Assembly (NCBI GenBank): GCA_046759865.1
Contig: JBHIDB010000062.1
Span: forward strand, 1-6,731
Source: JAJISK01 sp046759865
GTDB taxonomy: Archaea > Thermoplasmatota > Thermoplasmata > RBG-16-68-12 > JAJISG01
Direction: 5' to 3'
DNA: 6,731 nucleotides
Notes under the pieces: model-generated
What the model saw: the letters and a program-made list of their open reading frames with translations, nothing else
Told to the model about the DNA's origin: nothing
Databases searched by the model: none
Shown here: positions 4,719 to 6,731 of the stretch, piece after piece
Numbering within the stretch: the stretch's first letter is position 1
Layout: each line of letters opens with the position of its first letter
Translations under genes and position numbers: made by a program

Positions 4719-6308
4719 GTGTTCGGCAGGTCGGAAGGCAAGAGCTTACTCTACAAGCTGAAGCCCGTCACAGATCGGCTCCCCTCCGTCACGCGCCCCG
4801 AGGGCCACGTCCACTTTCGGACGAAGATGCTCTGGGTGCTCTTCATTCTCATCATCTACTTCGTCCTCACCAACACATTCATCTACGGCCTGGACCAGAC
4901 CCAGGTCCTCGACTTCTTCGCCAGCCTCCGAGCAATCCTGGCGGGAGCCCAGGGCTCCTTGGTCCACTTAGGCATCGGGCCCATCGTCACGGCCTCCATC
5001 ATCCTCCAGCTCTTCGTCGGCGCGAAGATCATCCGCCTCGACCTCCGGAACGAAGAGGACAAAGCCGTCTACCAGGGGACGCAGAAGTTCCTCGTCCTCG
5101 TCATGATCGTGGTCGAGTCCGTTCCCCAGGTCTTCGGCTTTCTGCGCCCTTCCGCGGCGTTCGTGACGGCCCTCGACGGCTTCATCGCCGGGTACGGGGG
5201 CGTGTTGGCGAACACCATCATCATCGCCCAGCTCTTCGTGGGGAGCTACGTCATCTTCCTGATGGACGAGGTCGTCTCCAAGTGGGGCATCGGGAGCGGG
5301 ATCTCCCTCTTCATCGCCGCCGGGGTCTCGCAGGCCATCTTCACGGGGACCTTCAACTGGATGCCCTCCCAGGCGGGCTCCGTGGTCCCCGCCGGCACCG
5401 TCCCAAAGACCCTATACTTCCTCAACACCATGAGCGCGCAGGAGATCCTGGGCGGCGGGTACGAGGTCATCTTGCTGCAGGAGCCCAACCCGCTCATCGC
5501 CCTCGTGGCCACGGTCGTCATCTTCCTCCTGGTCGCCTACTTCGAGTCCACGCGGATGGAGCTGCCCCTGGCCCACGGGGGGGCACGGGGGGCCCGGGGG
5601 CGGTACCCCATCAAGCTGATCTACGCCTCCGTCCTGCCCGTCATCTTCGTAGCGGCCATCCTGGCCAACATCAGCATGTTCTCCCTCCTCTTCTGGCAGA
5701 ATCCCGACTGGCCGTTAGTGGGGGGGCAATACTGGATTGGGGCCTACCCCGAACCCAACCATCCTCTCGTAACGCAAGGCGTCATCCAACCCACCACCCC
5801 CATCGGGGGCATCGCATTCTACACCTCCACCATCGCCGGACTCCAGGACTGGCTCTTACCCATCATCGCACCAGCCCGGTTCGGTGCGGTCTTCGCTGCC
5901 TTCGACAAGTCCTCCTTCCAGATTTTCATCCACGTCATCGTGTACGTGTCCATCTTCCTCATCGGCTCCATCGTCTTCGCCATCTTCTGGATCGAGACCA
6001 CGGGGATGGGGCCTGAGGGGGTGGCCCGGCAGATCGAGTCGGGGGGGATGCAGATCCCGGGGTTCCGGCGCGACCCCCGCGTCTTGCAGCGGATTCTGGC
6101 GCGGTACATCCCGGTGGTCACCATCATTGGCGGTTTCATCGTCGGCGCGTTAGCGGTGGGGGGCGACCTCTTCGGGACCGTGGGGAATGCCAGCGGGACA
6201 GGACTCTTGCTAGCCGTAGGCATCTTGATTCAGTTCTACGAGGCCATCGGGCGGGAGCAGATGATGGAGATGCACCCGATTCTGCGGAACTTCTTCGGCG
6301 GCGGGTGA
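4719..6308 (+). CDS. secY: Preprotein translocase channel subunit SecY (Sec61-alpha homologue)
   Basis: A 529-residue membrane protein forming, with SecE and Sec61-beta, the channel for protein export and membrane insertion. The expected ten membrane segments are visible, roughly at residues 37-57, 84-106, 122-142, 162-182, 191-210, 257-276, 299-326, 399-424, 463-482 and 489-511. The stretch 61-82 fits the plug. Family motifs include LGIGPIVTASIILQLFVGAK (84-103), WGIGSGISLFIAAG (189-202), the cytoplasmic loop LPLAHGGARGARGRYPIKLI (282-301) and the end FYEAIGREQMMEMHPILRNF. At 529 residues it exceeds many archaeal SecY proteins (about 430-490). The excess lies mainly in the external loops 211-256 and 327-398. 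It starts with GTG three bases after uL15, with GAGG eight bases upstream, and is the last gene of the operon here. TM limits are estimated by eye. Confidence 0.97.
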   Translation: MFGRSEGKSLLYKLKPVTDRLPSVTRPEGHVHFRTKMLWVLFILIIYFVLTNTFIYGLDQTQVLDFFASLRAILAGAQGSLVHLGIGPIVTASIILQLFVGAKIIRLDLRNEEDKAVYQGTQKFLVLVMIVVESVPQVFGFLRPSAAFVTALDGFIAGYGGVLANTIIIAQLFVGSYVIFLMDEVVSKWGIGSGISLFIAAGVSQAIFTGTFNWMPSQAGSVVPAGTVPKTLYFLNTMSAQEILGGGYEVILLQEPNPLIALVATVVIFLLVAYFESTRMELPLAHGGARGARGRYPIKLIYASVLPVIFVAAILANISMFSLLFWQNPDWPLVGGQYWIGAYPEPNHPLVTQGVIQPTTPIGGIAFYTSTIAGLQDWLLPIIAPARFGAVFAAFDKSSFQIFIHVIVYVSIFLIGSIVFAIFWIETTGMGPEGVARQIESGGMQIPGFRRDPRVLQRILARYIPVVTIIGGFIVGALAVGGDLFGTVGNASGTGLLLAVGILIQFYEAIGREQMMEMHPILRNFFGGG

Positions 6309-6324
6309 TGCTTCCAGAACGTGT

Positions 6325-6344
6325 AGCATTAGCCGTATAGTGCT
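6325..6344. terminator. Imperfect hairpin in the convergent gap (possible terminator)
   Basis: AGCATTA (6325-6331) can pair with TAGTGCT (6338-6344) around a six-base loop GCCGTA, giving a 7-bp stem with one T-G wobble on the + strand. On the minus strand the wobble becomes an A-C mismatch. It fills much of the 36 bases between the secY stop and the GNAT stop, where both transcripts must end. There is no following T-tract, which most archaeal terminators have, so the role is uncertain and chance is a real alternative. Confidence 0.2.
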
Positions 6345-6731
6345 TCAGAGAAGACCATCGCCAGAAGGGTCGTTCTCAACTAAGACCACCGAGGTCTCAA
6401 TCTGACGTTCTGATATCGACCAGTACTTCCTCAATAGGCGGTCCTTCTCCTTCAGACCCACCCTGCGGAACCTGTGCTTCTCATAGAACCGGATCGCCCA
6501 TATTGCATCTGCCCAGGTGCCAACCAGGATTGGTCGGGTCACTCGCCTTCTGATAAAGGTGAGCAGCTTGCCTCCGATGCCCTGGTTACGTCTACTGGTT
6601 CGCACATAGGCGTGCCGGATGAGCGTCACGTCCTCAACGTCCTGCGTCCCCATCACTCCCACAAGATTGCTATCCTCTTCGTATCCCCAGAATGTAACTC
6701 CTTCCTCCATTTCGTGGCGGAGCTCATCCTC
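6345..6731 (-). CDS. GNAT-family N-acetyltransferase, N-terminus outside window
   Basis: The visible part is 128 residues, open to the right edge. An ATG at 6710 would give 121 residues, but the codons before it (EDELRHE) read as in-frame protein, and 121 residues is short for GNAT. The true start therefore probably lies beyond 6731. Counting from the edge, residues 22-43 form the central strands (LVGVMGTQDVEDVTLIRHAY then V). RNQGIG at 48-53 is the acetyl-CoA pyrophosphate-binding R-x-x-G-x-G motif. FYEKH at 82-86 is the conserved late GNAT motif, followed by R-F where most relatives have G-F. GNAT enzymes move an acetyl group from acetyl-CoA to an amine; the substrate here cannot be told. 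The gene converges on secY, is unrelated to the operon, and has lower GC and more A/T-ending codons than its neighbours, hinting at a separate origin. Confidence 0.85.
   Translation of the reverse strand, partial: EDELRHEMEEGVTFWGYEEDSNLVGVMGTQDVEDVTLIRHAYVRTSRRNQGIGGKLLTFIRRRVTRPILVGTWADAIWAIRFYEKHRFRRVGLKEKDRLLRKYWSISERQIETSVVLVENDPSGDGLL

Noticed and set aside
5282..6016. Open frame of 244 codons on the + strand inside secY, in another frame
   Set aside because: The translation is His/Arg/Pro/Gly-rich and unlike any protein I recognise, while the secY frame shows conserved membrane segments throughout.
1..6731. Search for CRISPR arrays, tRNA or rRNA genes, insertion sequences, C/D-box RNAs, defence genes or other hidden systems
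   Set aside because: The + strand is nearly solid ribosomal-protein and secY coding sequence; I saw no repeat-spacer pattern, no transposase motif, no tRNA-like fold and no paired C/D boxes. The only non-operon gene is the partial GNAT.

Overview
This window is the distal part of an archaeal ribosomal-protein operon (the spc-type cluster). Gene content and order are classic for Archaea: uL5 (3' end only), uS14, uS8, uL6, eL32, eL19, uL18, uS5, uL30, uL15 and secY, all on the + strand. The presence of eL32 and eL19 between uL6 and uL18 excludes a bacterial operon. The short uS14 with a four-cysteine zinc site and the Cys-rich uS5 motif also fit Archaea. The operon is visibly GC-rich, with C or G at most third codon positions. 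SecY has long extracytoplasmic loops, and several proteins carry acidic or low-complexity extensions. Together these suggest a GC-rich euryarchaeote, perhaps a Thermoplasmata-related lineage. The lineage guess is an inference from general features, not from an alignment.

Layout: positions 1-6308 are almost solid coding sequence. The ten complete genes are separated by 0-9 bases or overlap by 4 bases. Four consecutive junctions (eL32/eL19, eL19/uL18, uL18/uS5, uS5/uL30) are ATGA or GTGA overlaps. Half of the complete operon genes start with GTG. Many starts have a Shine-Dalgarno sequence inside the preceding gene. No internal promoter was recognised.

The products fall into three groups. uL5 and uL18 belong to the 5S RNP; uL6, eL32, eL19, uL30 and uL15 are other large-subunit proteins; uS14, uS8 and uS5 are small-subunit proteins. 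SecY forms the membrane channel that nascent chains from these ribosomes pass through, so the operon couples ribosome and translocon production.

After secY the operon stops. A 36-base convergent gap with a small imperfect hairpin separates it from a minus-strand GNAT-family acetyltransferase, which runs off the right edge of the window. That gene has clearly different base and codon composition, and it sits where many archaea carry adk.

Most of the window is conserved housekeeping DNA, and I found no hidden new system. The points most worth a second look are an N-terminal SAP-like helical domain plus Glu-rich linker fused to eL32, a 54-residue Ala/Pro/Glu tail on uS5, enlarged SecY external loops, and the compositional break at the GNAT gene.
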